Assembly (NCBI RefSeq): GCF_013408245.1
Contig: NZ_JACBYS010000002.1
Span: forward strand, 806,001-870,000
Reading direction: 5' to 3'
From: Duganella sp. 1224
GTDB lineage: Bacteria > Pseudomonadota > Gammaproteobacteria > Burkholderiales > Burkholderiaceae_D
Length of the DNA: 64,000 nt
Positions 8,233 to 17,081 of the stretch are shown one piece after another. The notes under the pieces were generated by a model. It was not told the origin of the DNA, made no database searches, and worked only from the letters and a program-made list of their open reading frames with translations. Positions within the stretch are counted from its first letter, which is position 1; the number at the start of each line of letters is the position of its first letter. The position numbers and the translations under genes are program-made.

Positions 8233-9129
8233 TTAACCGTAGCGCTCCTGCCGCAGCCACTTGTTGGCGATGATCTTGGTGCCGCGCACCACCGGCGCGC
8301 CGCCGTGCAGCGTCTGCGGGTCCGGCTGGTGATTGCTGTCGGTGTTGAGGAACCACAGCGCATGGCCCTTCTTGGGAAACACCTCCAGCCCGAGATTCGG
8401 GAACACCGTGCCGCCGCCGGCCTCCACATCGCACAGATACAGCACAAAGGTCGCCAGGCGCTGGCCGCCGCGCGCCAGGTGCGAACGGTGGCCGGCGCTG
8501 TCGGGATCCAGCCAGTCGTAGTGCGGCCGGTACTCCTGTGTCCTGTCGTACTTCTGTAGCTGGAACGGTTCGCTGCATTCGGGCGTCCAGTGGGCGATGG
8601 CCGCCAGGCGGCGGTCGATGCGTTCCGCCACCTCGGCCTCGCCGCGCTGGATGAAGGCCATCTCCGACGTGCGGCCCTCGTGCACCACGCTGGCGCCGTC
8701 GGCTTCCGCTGTCACCGTCGACCGCGTGTAGCGGCTGCCGCAATGGGCGACAATGGCGTCGCACTCGTCGTCGCTGAGCACATTCCCCAGCAGGATCACC
8801 TGCGGCTTCTTCAGCACGAACAGCACCTCGATCTCGCGGTCCGGCGCCGCGATGCGGTTGCTGCTGGCGTCAATGAACGGCATCTCGCGCGGCGCCGAAA
8901 ACGCACTGGCCACCGGCGCCGCCGCACCAGCAACGCCAGCGCCCGCGCCGGCGGCACGGATGCGCACCGCATCGTCGATCGCCGCGCGCGCGGTGGCCAT
9001 GCTGTACTGGCCGGTGCGCGCCATGCTGTTGGCCATATCCAGCGGGCTGCAGGCGCGCGCCAGGTTTTCCATGATCCAGTCGCGCCAGGTCAGCGGCAAG
9101 GAAGCAAACACATTGTGATCTTGGGTCAT
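8233..9129 (-). CDS. Prolyl-4-hydroxylase-like 2OG-Fe(II) dioxygenase
   Basis: A 298-residue protein whose C-terminal half is a P4H-type double-stranded beta-helix: the iron ligands are His203 and Asp205 (YRPHYDWLD) and His275 (TLHGGAPV), with the 2-oxoglutarate Lys285 (VVRGTKIIANKW). The segment GGQRLATFVLYLCDVEAGGGTVFP is typical of bacterial P4H proteins that hydroxylate prolines of target proteins. The first 100 residues are a separate helical, Ala-rich segment without a clear match. It starts eight bases after the MFS stop in the same operon. Confidence 0.85.
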   Translation of the reverse strand: MTQDHNVFASLPLTWRDWIMENLARACSPLDMANSMARTGQYSMATARAAIDDAVRIRAAGAGAGVAGAAAPVASAFSAPREMPFIDASSNRIAAPDREIEVLFVLKKPQVILLGNVLSDDECDAIVAHCGSRYTRSTVTAEADGASVVHEGRTSEMAFIQRGEAEVAERIDRRLAAIAHWTPECSEPFQLQKYDRTQEYRPHYDWLDPDSAGHRSHLARGGQRLATFVLYLCDVEAGGGTVFPNLGLEVFPKKGHALWFLNTDSNHQPDPQTLHGGAPVVRGTKIIANKWLRQERYG

Positions 9130-9136
9130 CGCAGCA

Positions 9137-10462
9137 TCAGAGGGTGGTCGGATGGGAAGTCCATTCTACCGGATTGCGCCAGCGCCGCCACGCAAACCAG
9201 AACAGTCCGGGCAGCTGCAGCGCCACCAGCGCGCCAAACGCCACCTGGTAGGCCAGCGCCGGATAATGCCCCAGCAAATCCGGCCGCCAGCAGCCGACCA
9301 CCAGGCCGAATCCCGCCTGCACGGCGAATGCCCCCAGGAAGATCAGCAGGTTCAGGCAGGTGGCCGCGCGCCCGGTCAGCGCGCCGGGCAGGCTTTGCGC
9401 GACGATGGTGTACTCGATGCCGGTCACCGTGCCCACCAGCGTGAACAGCACCGACAGCAACTGGTAGCTGGGCCGCCAGTTCAGCACAAAGCCGGCCTGC
9501 ACGGCGACAAACAGCGCCACCCCGGTGGCCGCCACCGCGATCGGCGCAACGCCGCGCCGTCCGGCCCACTCGGTGATCATGCCCACGGCGATGGCGCCGA
9601 AGATTACCGCCGCCATGCCGAGGTACAGCAGATACGTCACCGCGTCCTCGGGATAGCGCGCCACGTCGCTCAGCCAGCGCCCGATCCACAGGCCCTGGAT
9701 GCCGAAGAACACCATGTGCGGCACCAGCACCAGCGCCGCCACCTCGCGGAATGCCGGATGCTGGTACACGGCGCGCATGGCGTCGCGCAGTCCCGGCTTG
9801 TGGCCGGCGCCGGGCTGCGGCGGCGCCAGCGCGCGGATCAGGATGCCCACCATGGCCGCCGCCGCGGCCAGCCACAGAAACAGGCCACGCCAGTCCATGT
9901 ACTGCATCGCCAGCCGCACCGGCAGCGTGGCCGCCGCCGCGCCCAGCCCGCCGACCGCGATCAGGTAGCCCTGCACCGAAGGCAGGCGCGCCGGCGCGAT
10001 CCACGTCGAGATGGCCTTCACCGCCGACATGAAGCAGCCGCCCAGTCCCAGGCCGATCACCGCGCGCGCCGCCAGCAGCTGGCTGAAGGTGTGGCCGCCA
10101 GCGAAGGCCAGCGCGCCGACGCCGGCCAGCATGAGCATCGGCAGCTGCACCTTGGCCGGCCCCCAGCGGTCCAGCGCCATCCCCACCGGCAACTGCGCCA
10201 GCGCGAAGGCCAGGAAGAAGGCGCTGGTCAGCAGCCCAAGCTGGCCGGGGGTGAGCGACAGCGACGCCACCAGTTGCGGCGCCAGCGTCGCGTTCACCGT
10301 CCGCATCAAGCTGGAAAGGAAGTGGCCCAGCGCGAACGGCAGGAACACCAGCACAAACACCGCCCGGCCGGACAGCGGAACCACCGCCGGCAGTGCCACG
10401 CGCCCCACCACGTCTGAAACCGCCGCAGATGGCGCGGTGGGGCGGCGCGGATCGCGCGTCAT
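9137..10462 (-). CDS. MFS transporter
   Basis: A 441-residue membrane protein with about twelve hydrophobic helices. The first half carries LALAQLPVGMALDRWGPAKV, the conserved loop 2-3 signature of the major facilitator superfamily (G-x-x-x-D-R-x-G). Direction and substrate cannot be told from sequence. A long frame in another register on the same strand, 9126-10499, is rejected because it lacks helices and motifs. GGGGCGG precedes the ATG. It sits 12 bases after the KamA-like gene and eight before the dioxygenase, so these are probably cotranscribed. Confidence 0.85.
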   Translation of the reverse strand: MTRDPRRPTAPSAAVSDVVGRVALPAVVPLSGRAVFVLVFLPFALGHFLSSLMRTVNATLAPQLVASLSLTPGQLGLLTSAFFLAFALAQLPVGMALDRWGPAKVQLPMLMLAGVGALAFAGGHTFSQLLAARAVIGLGLGGCFMSAVKAISTWIAPARLPSVQGYLIAVGGLGAAAATLPVRLAMQYMDWRGLFLWLAAAAAMVGILIRALAPPQPGAGHKPGLRDAMRAVYQHPAFREVAALVLVPHMVFFGIQGLWIGRWLSDVARYPEDAVTYLLYLGMAAVIFGAIAVGMITEWAGRRGVAPIAVAATGVALFVAVQAGFVLNWRPSYQLLSVLFTLVGTVTGIEYTIVAQSLPGALTGRAATCLNLLIFLGAFAVQAGFGLVVGCWRPDLLGHYPALAYQVAFGALVALQLPGLFWFAWRRWRNPVEWTSHPTTL

Positions 10463-10474
10463 ACCGCCCCGCCG

Positions 10475-11923
10475 CTAGGCCGCGCTGTGCGAATCGCAAC
10501 CGGCCGCGCTGTCGCCCGCGCCGGCCGCTGCCGGGGCCGCGCCGGCCGCGCCGCCGTCCGCCCGCGCCGCCATCAGCGGTATCACCTTGCGCGCTCCCGG
10601 CGGCGCGATGCCGTACTCGCTGCGGCTGCCGCCCTCCTCCTCGAAGAAAAACTTCTCCTTGCCAAACGCCGGTTTCAACTCATCCATCCACGTCGCCTGC
10701 GGATCAAACTTCGCATAAAACGGCTTGCGCACCCAATCCGCATTGCGCGCCTGCAGGAACTGCAAGGCAAACACCTTCTCGCCGCCGATGGTGGCAATCC
10801 CGTCGATCACCACCTTGCCCGGAAAAGCGCTCATCGACGGCCCGCGCACCGTGCGCGACAAGCCGGACACCATCTGGTAGGCCGCCTGGAAAATCGCATG
10901 CGCGCGCGCCAGCGGCAACTGGAAATACTCGCGCGGCCCGGTATCGCGCTCGACGAACATGTAGTACGGAATCGCCCCCAGCCGCACCCCGGTCTGCCAC
11001 AGCTCCGCCCACGACGCCGGATCCTCGTTGATATGCCGGATCAGCGGCCCCTGCATGCGCAAGGTCGCGCCGGTGCCGACGATGCGTTTGACCGCCTGCT
11101 GCGCGATCTCCTGGCGCAGCTCCACCGCATGGTTGTAGTGCCCCATGATCGCCATGTTCTTCCCGGCCTGCACCACCCGCTCGAACAGGCGCAGAAGATC
11201 ATCCGCATCACGGTCCGACACGAAGCGCTGCGGCCAGTACGCCACCGACTTGGTGCCGATGCGGATGTTCTGGATATGCGCCAGCTCCGGCGCCAGCAGC
11301 GGCGCGATATACGCCTCCAGCGAACGCGTGTTCATGATCAGCGGATCGCCGCCGGTGATCAGCACATCGGTCACCTCCGGATGCAGGCGCAGATACGCCG
11401 CCAGCTCGTGCGACTCCCTGGCGTCGAACTTCATGTCCTCCATGCCGACGAACTGCGGCCAGCGGAAACAGAAGGTGCAATACGCGTGGCAGGTCTGGCC
11501 CGCGCTCGGGAAAAACAGCACCGTCTCCTTGTACTTGTGCTGCAAACCCTTGAGCGGCGCGTCGTTCACGCGCGGCACATTGTGCGTCATCTGCCCGGCC
11601 GGATGGGGATTCATGCGCAGGCGGATGCGCCGCACCAGCTCCGCCAGCGCCGGCTGGTCGGCGCGGCCCAGCACCAGCTCGCGCAGGCGCGCGTAGTCGT
11701 CCGGCGCCAGCATGTCCCGGTGCGGGAAGGTCAGGCGGTACATCGGATCGTCGGGGATGTTGTCCCAGTCGATCAGATGATCCAGCACATACTCGTTGGT
11801 GCGAAACGGCAGCACGTGCGACACCACCTGCACCGCCTCCTGCAGATCGGGCGGTATCCATTCCCACTGCCGCGCGTGGGAGATGGTCTGTCGTATAAAC
11901 GGTTTGAATTTGGGCGTATCCAT
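10475..11923 (-). CDS. KamA-family radical SAM aminomutase
   Basis: A 482-residue radical SAM protein of the lysine 2,3-aminomutase family. The cluster motif CHAYCTFC places the [4Fe-4S] cysteines at about 145, 149 and 152. Other marks are DVLITGGDPL (the GGDPL SAM-binding glycines), PYYMFVERDTG, and an HNVPRVNDAPLKGLQHKYKETVLF segment upstream. It is longer than EpmB and ends in a low-complexity Ala/Gly tail of about 30 residues that is not part of the fold. A GTG directly precedes the ATG at 11923; AGGA eight bases before the ATG favours the latter. True lysine specificity is not proven. Confidence 0.85.
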   Translation of the reverse strand: MDTPKFKPFIRQTISHARQWEWIPPDLQEAVQVVSHVLPFRTNEYVLDHLIDWDNIPDDPMYRLTFPHRDMLAPDDYARLRELVLGRADQPALAELVRRIRLRMNPHPAGQMTHNVPRVNDAPLKGLQHKYKETVLFFPSAGQTCHAYCTFCFRWPQFVGMEDMKFDARESHELAAYLRLHPEVTDVLITGGDPLIMNTRSLEAYIAPLLAPELAHIQNIRIGTKSVAYWPQRFVSDRDADDLLRLFERVVQAGKNMAIMGHYNHAVELRQEIAQQAVKRIVGTGATLRMQGPLIRHINEDPASWAELWQTGVRLGAIPYYMFVERDTGPREYFQLPLARAHAIFQAAYQMVSGLSRTVRGPSMSAFPGKVVIDGIATIGGEKVFALQFLQARNADWVRKPFYAKFDPQATWMDELKPAFGKEKFFFEEEGGSRSEYGIAPPGARKVIPLMAARADGGAAGAAPAAAGAGDSAAGCDSHSAA

Positions 11924-12056
11924 CACGGTATCCTGTGTTGAGGTTTGGAAACGCCATGCTAGGCCGCGCGGCGCCGCTCAGTCTTGCGGCAACGCAACTC
12001 TTTAAATTTCCTGACGGTTACAGTGGACAGGTCATCCACCCGACAGGAGAACGCTG

Positions 12057-12506
12057 ATGAAACCCCTCGCAAGCCTGATACTGCTGGCCGGCCTGGCGCA
12101 CACCGCGCATGCCGCAGAACCGACCGAGAAGGACGCCATCGCCATGGCAGAAAAAGGCGCCGCCTACATCAAGGCCAACGGCCAGGACGCCTTCCTCAAA
12201 AAGATCGCTGCCAAGGATCCCGAGTACCTGCAAGGGTCCTTGTACGTGGACGTGCGCGATCTCAAGACCGGCATCGTGCTGGCGCACCCGGTCAACCCGT
12301 CGATCGTCGGCAAGGATCTGACCGACATCCCCGACGCCAGCGGCAAGAAGTACCGCCGCGAGATCATCGAGCTGGCCGCAAAAAAAGGCCATGGCTGGGT
12401 GGACTACCAGTACAAGAACCCCACCACCGGCAAGATCGAGCCCAAAACCACCTACATCCTGCGGGTGGGGGAAGTGGTACTGGAAGCGGGCATCTACAAA
12501 AAATAG
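12057..12506 (+). CDS. Periplasmic single-Cache sensor protein
   Basis: A 149-residue exported protein: signal peptide of about 20 residues ending AHA, then a single Cache domain (Cache_2 type) with the hallmark run YVDVRDLKTGIVLAHPVNPSIVGKDLTDIPDASGK and the closing GWVDYQYKNPTTGKIEPKT. Such domains bind small molecules outside the cytoplasm, normally as part of a receptor; here it is free-standing with no membrane anchor. It is followed 81 bases later by a chemoreceptor gene on the same strand, with a 30-bp palindrome between, so it may present ligand to that receptor (inference). AGGAGA stands before the ATG. Confidence 0.85.
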   Translation: MKPLASLILLAGLAHTAHAAEPTEKDAIAMAEKGAAYIKANGQDAFLKKIAAKDPEYLQGSLYVDVRDLKTGIVLAHPVNPSIVGKDLTDIPDASGKKYRREIIELAAKKGHGWVDYQYKNPTTGKIEPKTTYILRVGEVVLEAGIYKK

Positions 12507-12528
12507 CACCGCTACCCCGGGGCACAGC

Positions 12529-12558
12529 GGGGTCTGACCCCGTACGGGGTCAGACCCC
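12529..12558. repeat. 30-bp perfect palindrome, copy 3
   Basis: Identical to the copies at 5254 and 7296. It begins 22 bases after the stop of the Cache gene and ends 29 bases before the chemoreceptor start, so it may uncouple or attenuate transcription between the two. Confidence 0.9.
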
Positions 12559-12587
12559 ATCGCCCGCGGGGGTTCAAGGAGAACACC

Positions 12588-14231
12588 ATGCTCAACCAAC
12601 TGCGTATCGGCCCCAAACTGCTGCTCGCCCCCATGCTGGTGCTGGCACTGCTGATCGCCACCGCCGCCGCGGCCTATGTCGGCATGGTGCGCCAGAACGC
12701 CTCGCTGGAAAACCTGGTACAGGTGCGCGCCGCCCGCCTCAAGACCGCCGCCGACGTCAGCGGCGAGGCGCGCTACGCCCACGCCAACATTTACCAGTTG
12801 CTGGCCTGGGTCAACGGCAGCTTCGCGCAAGCGCGGCTGGACGCGCTGTCACGCGACATCAAGGCCCGCCACGCCGCCACCGACACCCTGCTGCGCCAGC
12901 TCAACGCCGACGCCAGCGACGCCGCCGAGCGCCACATCGCCGCCCAGTCGCTGCAGGCGCTGGCGGCCTACCGCAAGGCGGTGCTGGAGACCATGGACAT
13001 GGCGCAGATGGACCAGAGCATCGCCACCAACGCCATGGCCATCGCCGAAAAACAGTTCCTGCTGCTGAACGAACAACTGGCGCAACTCTCGGCGCTGGAA
13101 AAGCGCCTCAGCGAACAGGCGCACGCGCAGGCCAAGGCCGACTTCCACACGCTGAACACCAGCATGGCCATCATGGTGCTGCTGTCCATCGCGCTGTCGC
13201 TGGGCGTGACAGTGGCGGTGCGCGGCGCCATGCTGCGCGATATCCGCGCCATCGCCGACGTGGTGGTGGCGCTGGCGGCCGGCCGCCTCGCCGCCGGCCG
13301 CGGCACCCAGGGCCGCGATGAAATCGCCGATACCGCGCGCATGCTGGACCAGACCATGGCCAATCTCACGCACACCCTCACCACCATCCTCGGCGCGGTG
13401 CGCTCGATCGACACCGCCGCGCGCGAAATCGCCACCGGCAACCTCGATCTGTCGACCCGCACCGAGCTGCAAGCCAGCTCGCTCGAGCAGACCGCCAGCG
13501 CGATGAACACGCTGACGCAGGCGGTGCAGGCCAACGCCGCCAACGCGCGCCAAGCCTGCCAGTTGGCGGCCGGCGCCAGCGACCTGGCGCAGCACGGCGG
13601 CGCGGCGATGGAGGACGCGGTGCGGACCATGACCTCGATCCGCGCCAGCTCGCGCCAGATCGTCGACATCATCGCCGTCATCGACGGCATCTCGTTCCAG
13701 ACCAATATCCTGGCGCTGAACGCCGCCGTGGAAGCGGCACGCGCCGGTGAACAGGGACGCGGCTTCGCGGTGGTCGCGGCCGAGGTGCGCACGCTGGCGC
13801 AGCGCTCGGCCGCCGCCGCCAAGGAGATCAAGACGCTGATCGCCGCCTCGGTGGCCACCATCGACAGCGGCAGCGCAACGGTGCAGCAGGCCGGCGAGCG
13901 CATGGCCGGCATCGTCGCCGCCGTGCGCCAGGTGAACGACATCATCGCCCGCATCAGCGCCGCCAGCGCCGAGCAGGCGCAGGGCATCGCCGAGGTCAAT
14001 CAGGCGGTCGGGCAGATGGACGATGTGACGCAGCAGAACGCCGCGCTGGTGGAACAGGCCGCGGCGGCGGCGGCCAGCCTGCAGGACCAGGCCGGCCACC
14101 TGTCGCGGGCGGTGTCGGTGTTCAAGCTGGAGGGTTCAGCGCATGGGCTTGCTCAAAAAGCGCGAGCCGGCCTCGACGAAGCGCCACGGCAGATCCACGG
14201 CCTTGGAAATGCCGATGCGCGGACCGGCTAG
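12588..14231 (+). CDS. Methyl-accepting chemotaxis protein
   Basis: A 547-residue receptor with TM helix 1 at about 11-31, a roughly 155-residue helical periplasmic bundle, TM helix 2 at about 187-210, a HAMP region and an MCP signalling domain. The hairpin tip that binds CheA/CheW is [20 protein letters not shown], followed by [21 protein letters not shown], the conserved kinase-control core. The ligand is unknown; the preceding Cache gene is a candidate partner. The last 32 codons run antisense over the 3' end of the 3-methyladenine glycosylase gene by 96 bases and look less like a receptor tail, so the native stop may have been lost. Confidence 0.92.
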   Translation: MLNQLRIGPKLLLAPMLVLALLIATAAAAYVGMVRQNASLENLVQVRAARLKTAADVSGEARYAHANIYQLLAWVNGSFAQARLDALSRDIKARHAATDTLLRQLNADASDAAERHIAAQSLQALAAYRKAVLETMDMAQMDQSIATNAMAIAEKQFLLLNEQLAQLSALEKRLSEQAHAQAKADFHTLNTSMAIMVLLSIALSLGVTVAVRGAMLRDIRAIADVVVALAAGRLAAGRGTQGRDEIADTARMLDQTMANLTHTLTTILGAVRSIDTAAREIATGNLDLSTRTELQASSLEQTASAMNTLTQAVQANAANARQACQLAAGASDLAQHGGAAMEDAVRTMTSIRASSRQIVDIIAVIDGISFQTNILALNAAVEAARAGEQGRGFAVVAAEVRTLAQRSAAAAKEIKTLIAASVATIDSGSATVQQAGERMAGIVAAVRQVNDIIARISAASAEQAQGIAEVNQAVGQMDDVTQQNAALVEQAAAAAASLQDQAGHLSRAVSVFKLEGSAHGLAQKARAGLDEAPRQIHGLGNADARTG

Positions 14232-14711
14232 CACCGCCACCTCGCGTGCGCGCGGCAACAGCAGGAACGGCGCCTCGGCCAGCGGCAGGTTGTTCTGCGC
14301 GCGCGTCACGCCCAGCGCCTGGCACAACCGGCCCGGCCCCGAGCACAGCAAGCGGACGTCGTCCAGCCCGCGCCGCGCGCGCATGCGCGCCAGGCCGTCG
14401 TCGTCCGCCAGCGGTTCCAGCGCCCGGATCAGCACGCCGGCGCCATGGCCGGCCTCGCGGCAGACGAAGTTCAGGCACCAGTGGATGCCGTGCGACTGGT
14501 ACACATAGCTGCGCGCGGGCGGTCCGAACATGGAAAAATTGCGCGCCGTCTCGCCGATGTAGCAGTGCGAGGCCGGCTCGTCGCGGTCATAGGCCTCGGT
14601 TTCGACGATGCGGCCGCCAACGCCGCCGACCAGCAGCGTCACGCCGATCAGTTGCGCCGCCACCTCGTGCGCGGGAGCGCTGAAATCTATGCCTGCCAGG
14701 GTGGTCATCAT
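14136..14711 (-). CDS. DNA-3-methyladenine glycosylase (Mpg/AAG type)
   Basis: A 191-residue base-excision repair enzyme of the AAG family. Visible are [20 protein letters not shown] (catalytic Glu in ETEAY), [37 protein letters not shown] and [14 protein letters not shown]. It removes 3-methyladenine and other alkylated purines. The open frame extends 34 codons upstream, but the family begins near the ATG at 14711 (GGGGCA before it). Its 3' end is antisense to the end of the chemoreceptor gene. Confidence 0.9.
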   Translation of the reverse strand: MMTTLAGIDFSAPAHEVAAQLIGVTLLVGGVGGRIVETEAYDRDEPASHCYIGETARNFSMFGPPARSYVYQSHGIHWCLNFVCREAGHGAGVLIRALEPLADDDGLARMRARRGLDDVRLLCSGPGRLCQALGVTRAQNNLPLAEAPFLLLPRAREVAVLAGPRIGISKAVDLPWRFVEAGSRFLSKPMR

Positions 14712-14870
14712 TGCCCCATTGTAAACGCCAACCGGCGCCGGCCGCGCGCACGATTGGTGACAAATCATTATCAAATCGCGGCAATACATGACAAAATACG
14801 GTGCAGTCCACACAATTTCATTGCAAATTCACGCAATCGACGCCGCTTGCGGCGATAATCGAGGGTAAGA

Positions 14871-15761
14871 TTGCCTTTTGCCCCGAAAACCACGATGACG
14901 ACCGTTGCTGCCCCAGCCCTGCCAACCGAAAACGCGGTGGAAGACGCGCTGATGCGTTCCATCCGGATTCCGCCTCGGCCCAGCCTGCTCGTCGACCTGC
15001 AGCGCGAACTGGCCCGCGACGATCCGTCGCCGCGCCAGATCGCCCGCATCATCGCCAACGACGTCGGCATGTCCGGCGCGCTGCTGAAGCTGGCCAACTC
15101 GCCGTTCTTCGGCGCCGCGCGCAAGGCCAAGTCGGTCGAGCAGGCGATCAACTTCCTCGGCATCAACCAGTGCGCGGCCCTGCTGACCGGCCTGCTGGCG
15201 CGCCAGGCCATCGACGGCAACGATACCGACCTCAGCGCATTCTGGGAAGTCTCGGCGCGCCGCGCCCAGGCGCTGGTGTTCACCTCGCGCAAGCTGCGCG
15301 TGGCGCCGCCCGACATCGCCCACACCTTCGGCCTGTTCTGCGACATCGGCGTGCCGCTGCTGATGAACCGCTTCGCCGACTACACCGACACCTACCAGCG
15401 CGCCTGCAACGACGCCGACGGCGTCTTCACCGCCGTCGAGGACGCGCGCTACAGCACCAACCACGCCGCCATCGGCTGCCTGCTGGCGCGCAACTGGGGC
15501 CTGTCGCCGGACGTCTCCTGGGCCATCCTGCACCACCACGACTACCGCGTGCTGGACGACCCGGCCACCGACGACGCCATCCGCTCGCTGGTGGCGCTGT
15601 CGCTGCTGGCCGAAAAAGGCATCCAGCGCCTGCACAACCACCACAGCTCCTACGAATGGGAAAAAGGCGGCGACAGCGCCTGCCGCCACCTCGGCCTGAC
15701 CGAGGATGAAACCGAAGACCTGCTCGACGAGCTCAACGAAACCTTCCACACCGAACGATAA
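14871..15761 (+). CDS. HDOD domain protein
   Basis: A 296-residue protein built on the HDOD domain, an HD-like helical fold without the metal-binding HD pair, used in signalling and regulation. Recognisable parts are IRIPPRPSLLVDLQREL, DVGMSGALLKLANSPFFG, VEQAINFLGINQCAALL, AHTFGLFCDIGVPLL and the late HAAIGCLLARNWGL. The start is uncertain: a TTG at 14871 has a good GAGGG five bases upstream, while the ATG at 14895 has no visible ribosome site; I give the longer form. It is 14 bases from the next gene, so the two are likely cotranscribed. Confidence 0.82.
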   Translation: MPFAPKTTMTTVAAPALPTENAVEDALMRSIRIPPRPSLLVDLQRELARDDPSPRQIARIIANDVGMSGALLKLANSPFFGAARKAKSVEQAINFLGINQCAALLTGLLARQAIDGNDTDLSAFWEVSARRAQALVFTSRKLRVAPPDIAHTFGLFCDIGVPLLMNRFADYTDTYQRACNDADGVFTAVEDARYSTNHAAIGCLLARNWGLSPDVSWAILHHHDYRVLDDPATDDAIRSLVALSLLAEKGIQRLHNHHSSYEWEKGGDSACRHLGLTEDETEDLLDELNETFHTER

Positions 15762-15775
15762 GAAGAACCACCAGC

Positions 15776-16963
15776 ATGCCCAAGAACAAGCGCCCGGTAC
15801 CGCGCAAATCCGCCAACTCGCCCGAGCTCAAGGACGAGCAGCAAACCACCGAACTGTGCGCCCTGGCGCTGGACCTGGCCGACGAATCGGCCGGCGCCGA
15901 CATCGTGGCCGCCAGCACCCGCGAGGAGCTGGCGCAGAAGCACATCGACTTCCAGCGCCTGCTGCGCCGCCTGCTGGCGCAAGGCAAGAACGAGGTGCTG
16001 TACGGCGCCATCGAGCTGGCGCGCGAGGAGTCGCTGGACGGCTACCGCTACCTGCGCAACGCCGTCGAGGAAGGCGCCGCCAACCTGATTCTGCGGCGCG
16101 ACAACGCGCCCGACCTGGAAATCGACGCCTTCGCCATCCCGGTGTTCGTCCACAGCCAGGGCGGCCTCGACCCGGCGGCCGACTTCCAGGACAGCGACGC
16201 CTACGAGGCCCTGCTGCACAGTTTCACCGACGCCGGCCTGGAAAGCCCGAAAGCGCAGGTGGTGCTGGTCAGCCACGCCTACGACCTGAGCGAGATGGCC
16301 CGCATCACCTACGGCCAGCTGCAGGCCATGGTGCGCGAGGCGGCGCACTCGCTGACCGACAAGAAGATCGCCGCCGCGCCGGCGCTGGAGCGCAGCCTGG
16401 CGGCCGGCTGGTCGGCCACCAGCTTCGGGCCGGACGACACCGCGGTCGAACTGCGCTTCCTGCTCGGCTTTGCCATGAAGCGCGCCGACGACGCCTTCTA
16501 CAAGGTGCCGGCCGGCGAGAAGGCGGCCGACGCCTACTTCGCCAAGCGCGCCGCGGCCTACCAGAAGTGGACCGAACAGCATGCGCCGCTGGTGGCGCGC
16601 TGCCTCGGCCGAGCGCGCGGCGCCAACCCGGCGCTGACGCTCAATTTCCTGTACCAGGACCTGTTCTTCGGCGCCCGCGCCCAGGGCCAGGCCGAGTACG
16701 ACATGCTGGGCCTGCTGTCGACGCTGAACCAGGCGCTGGCCGGCCACGACCCGGCCGCGCTGCGCGCCGTCATCGCGCCCGGCGGCGACGACGACGAGCC
16801 GGCGCTGCGGGTGCAGCTGTCGCACGGCGACACCGTGCTGGTCAGTGTCGACAAGCCGCTCGATCCGGCCGCCGCGCTGGACCTGGCGCTGGAGGACCTG
16901 GCCGACGCCTTGTCCAGCCTCGGCGTCACCGATATGTCGGTATCGGAAGATCCGCTGCCCTGA
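15776..16963 (+). CDS. Uncharacterised protein (possibly DUF2863-like)
   Basis: A 395-residue soluble acidic protein with no signal peptide or membrane helix. I do not recognise a catalytic motif. The opening basic segment, the helical region LAQKHIDFQRLLRRLLAQGK and the strand-rich centre (LEIDAFAIPVFVHSQGG) look like the DUF2863 proteins known from Burkholderiales, but this is from memory and unproven. It follows the HDOD gene by 14 bases on the same strand. Codon use and composition match the neighbours. Confidence 0.6.
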   Translation: MPKNKRPVPRKSANSPELKDEQQTTELCALALDLADESAGADIVAASTREELAQKHIDFQRLLRRLLAQGKNEVLYGAIELAREESLDGYRYLRNAVEEGAANLILRRDNAPDLEIDAFAIPVFVHSQGGLDPAADFQDSDAYEALLHSFTDAGLESPKAQVVLVSHAYDLSEMARITYGQLQAMVREAAHSLTDKKIAAAPALERSLAAGWSATSFGPDDTAVELRFLLGFAMKRADDAFYKVPAGEKAADAYFAKRAAAYQKWTEQHAPLVARCLGRARGANPALTLNFLYQDLFFGARAQGQAEYDMLGLLSTLNQALAGHDPAALRAVIAPGGDDDEPALRVQLSHGDTVLVSVDKPLDPAAALDLALEDLADALSSLGVTDMSVSEDPLP

Positions 16964-17081
16964 AAGCGTTTTCCAGTTTGACAGTCCCGGTTTAGCCGAG
17001 GATACTTTCCAGCACGCGGAACGCAGATTCCGCTGCCTGGTGCGGCGCCGGCCTTGTGCTCCGCAGCAAAGGGAGACAGTC

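Noticed and set aside
9126..10499. 457-codon frame overlapping the MFS gene on the same strand
   Set aside because: Other register, Gly/Ala/Arg-rich without membrane helices; the 441-residue MFS frame has the expected loop motif.
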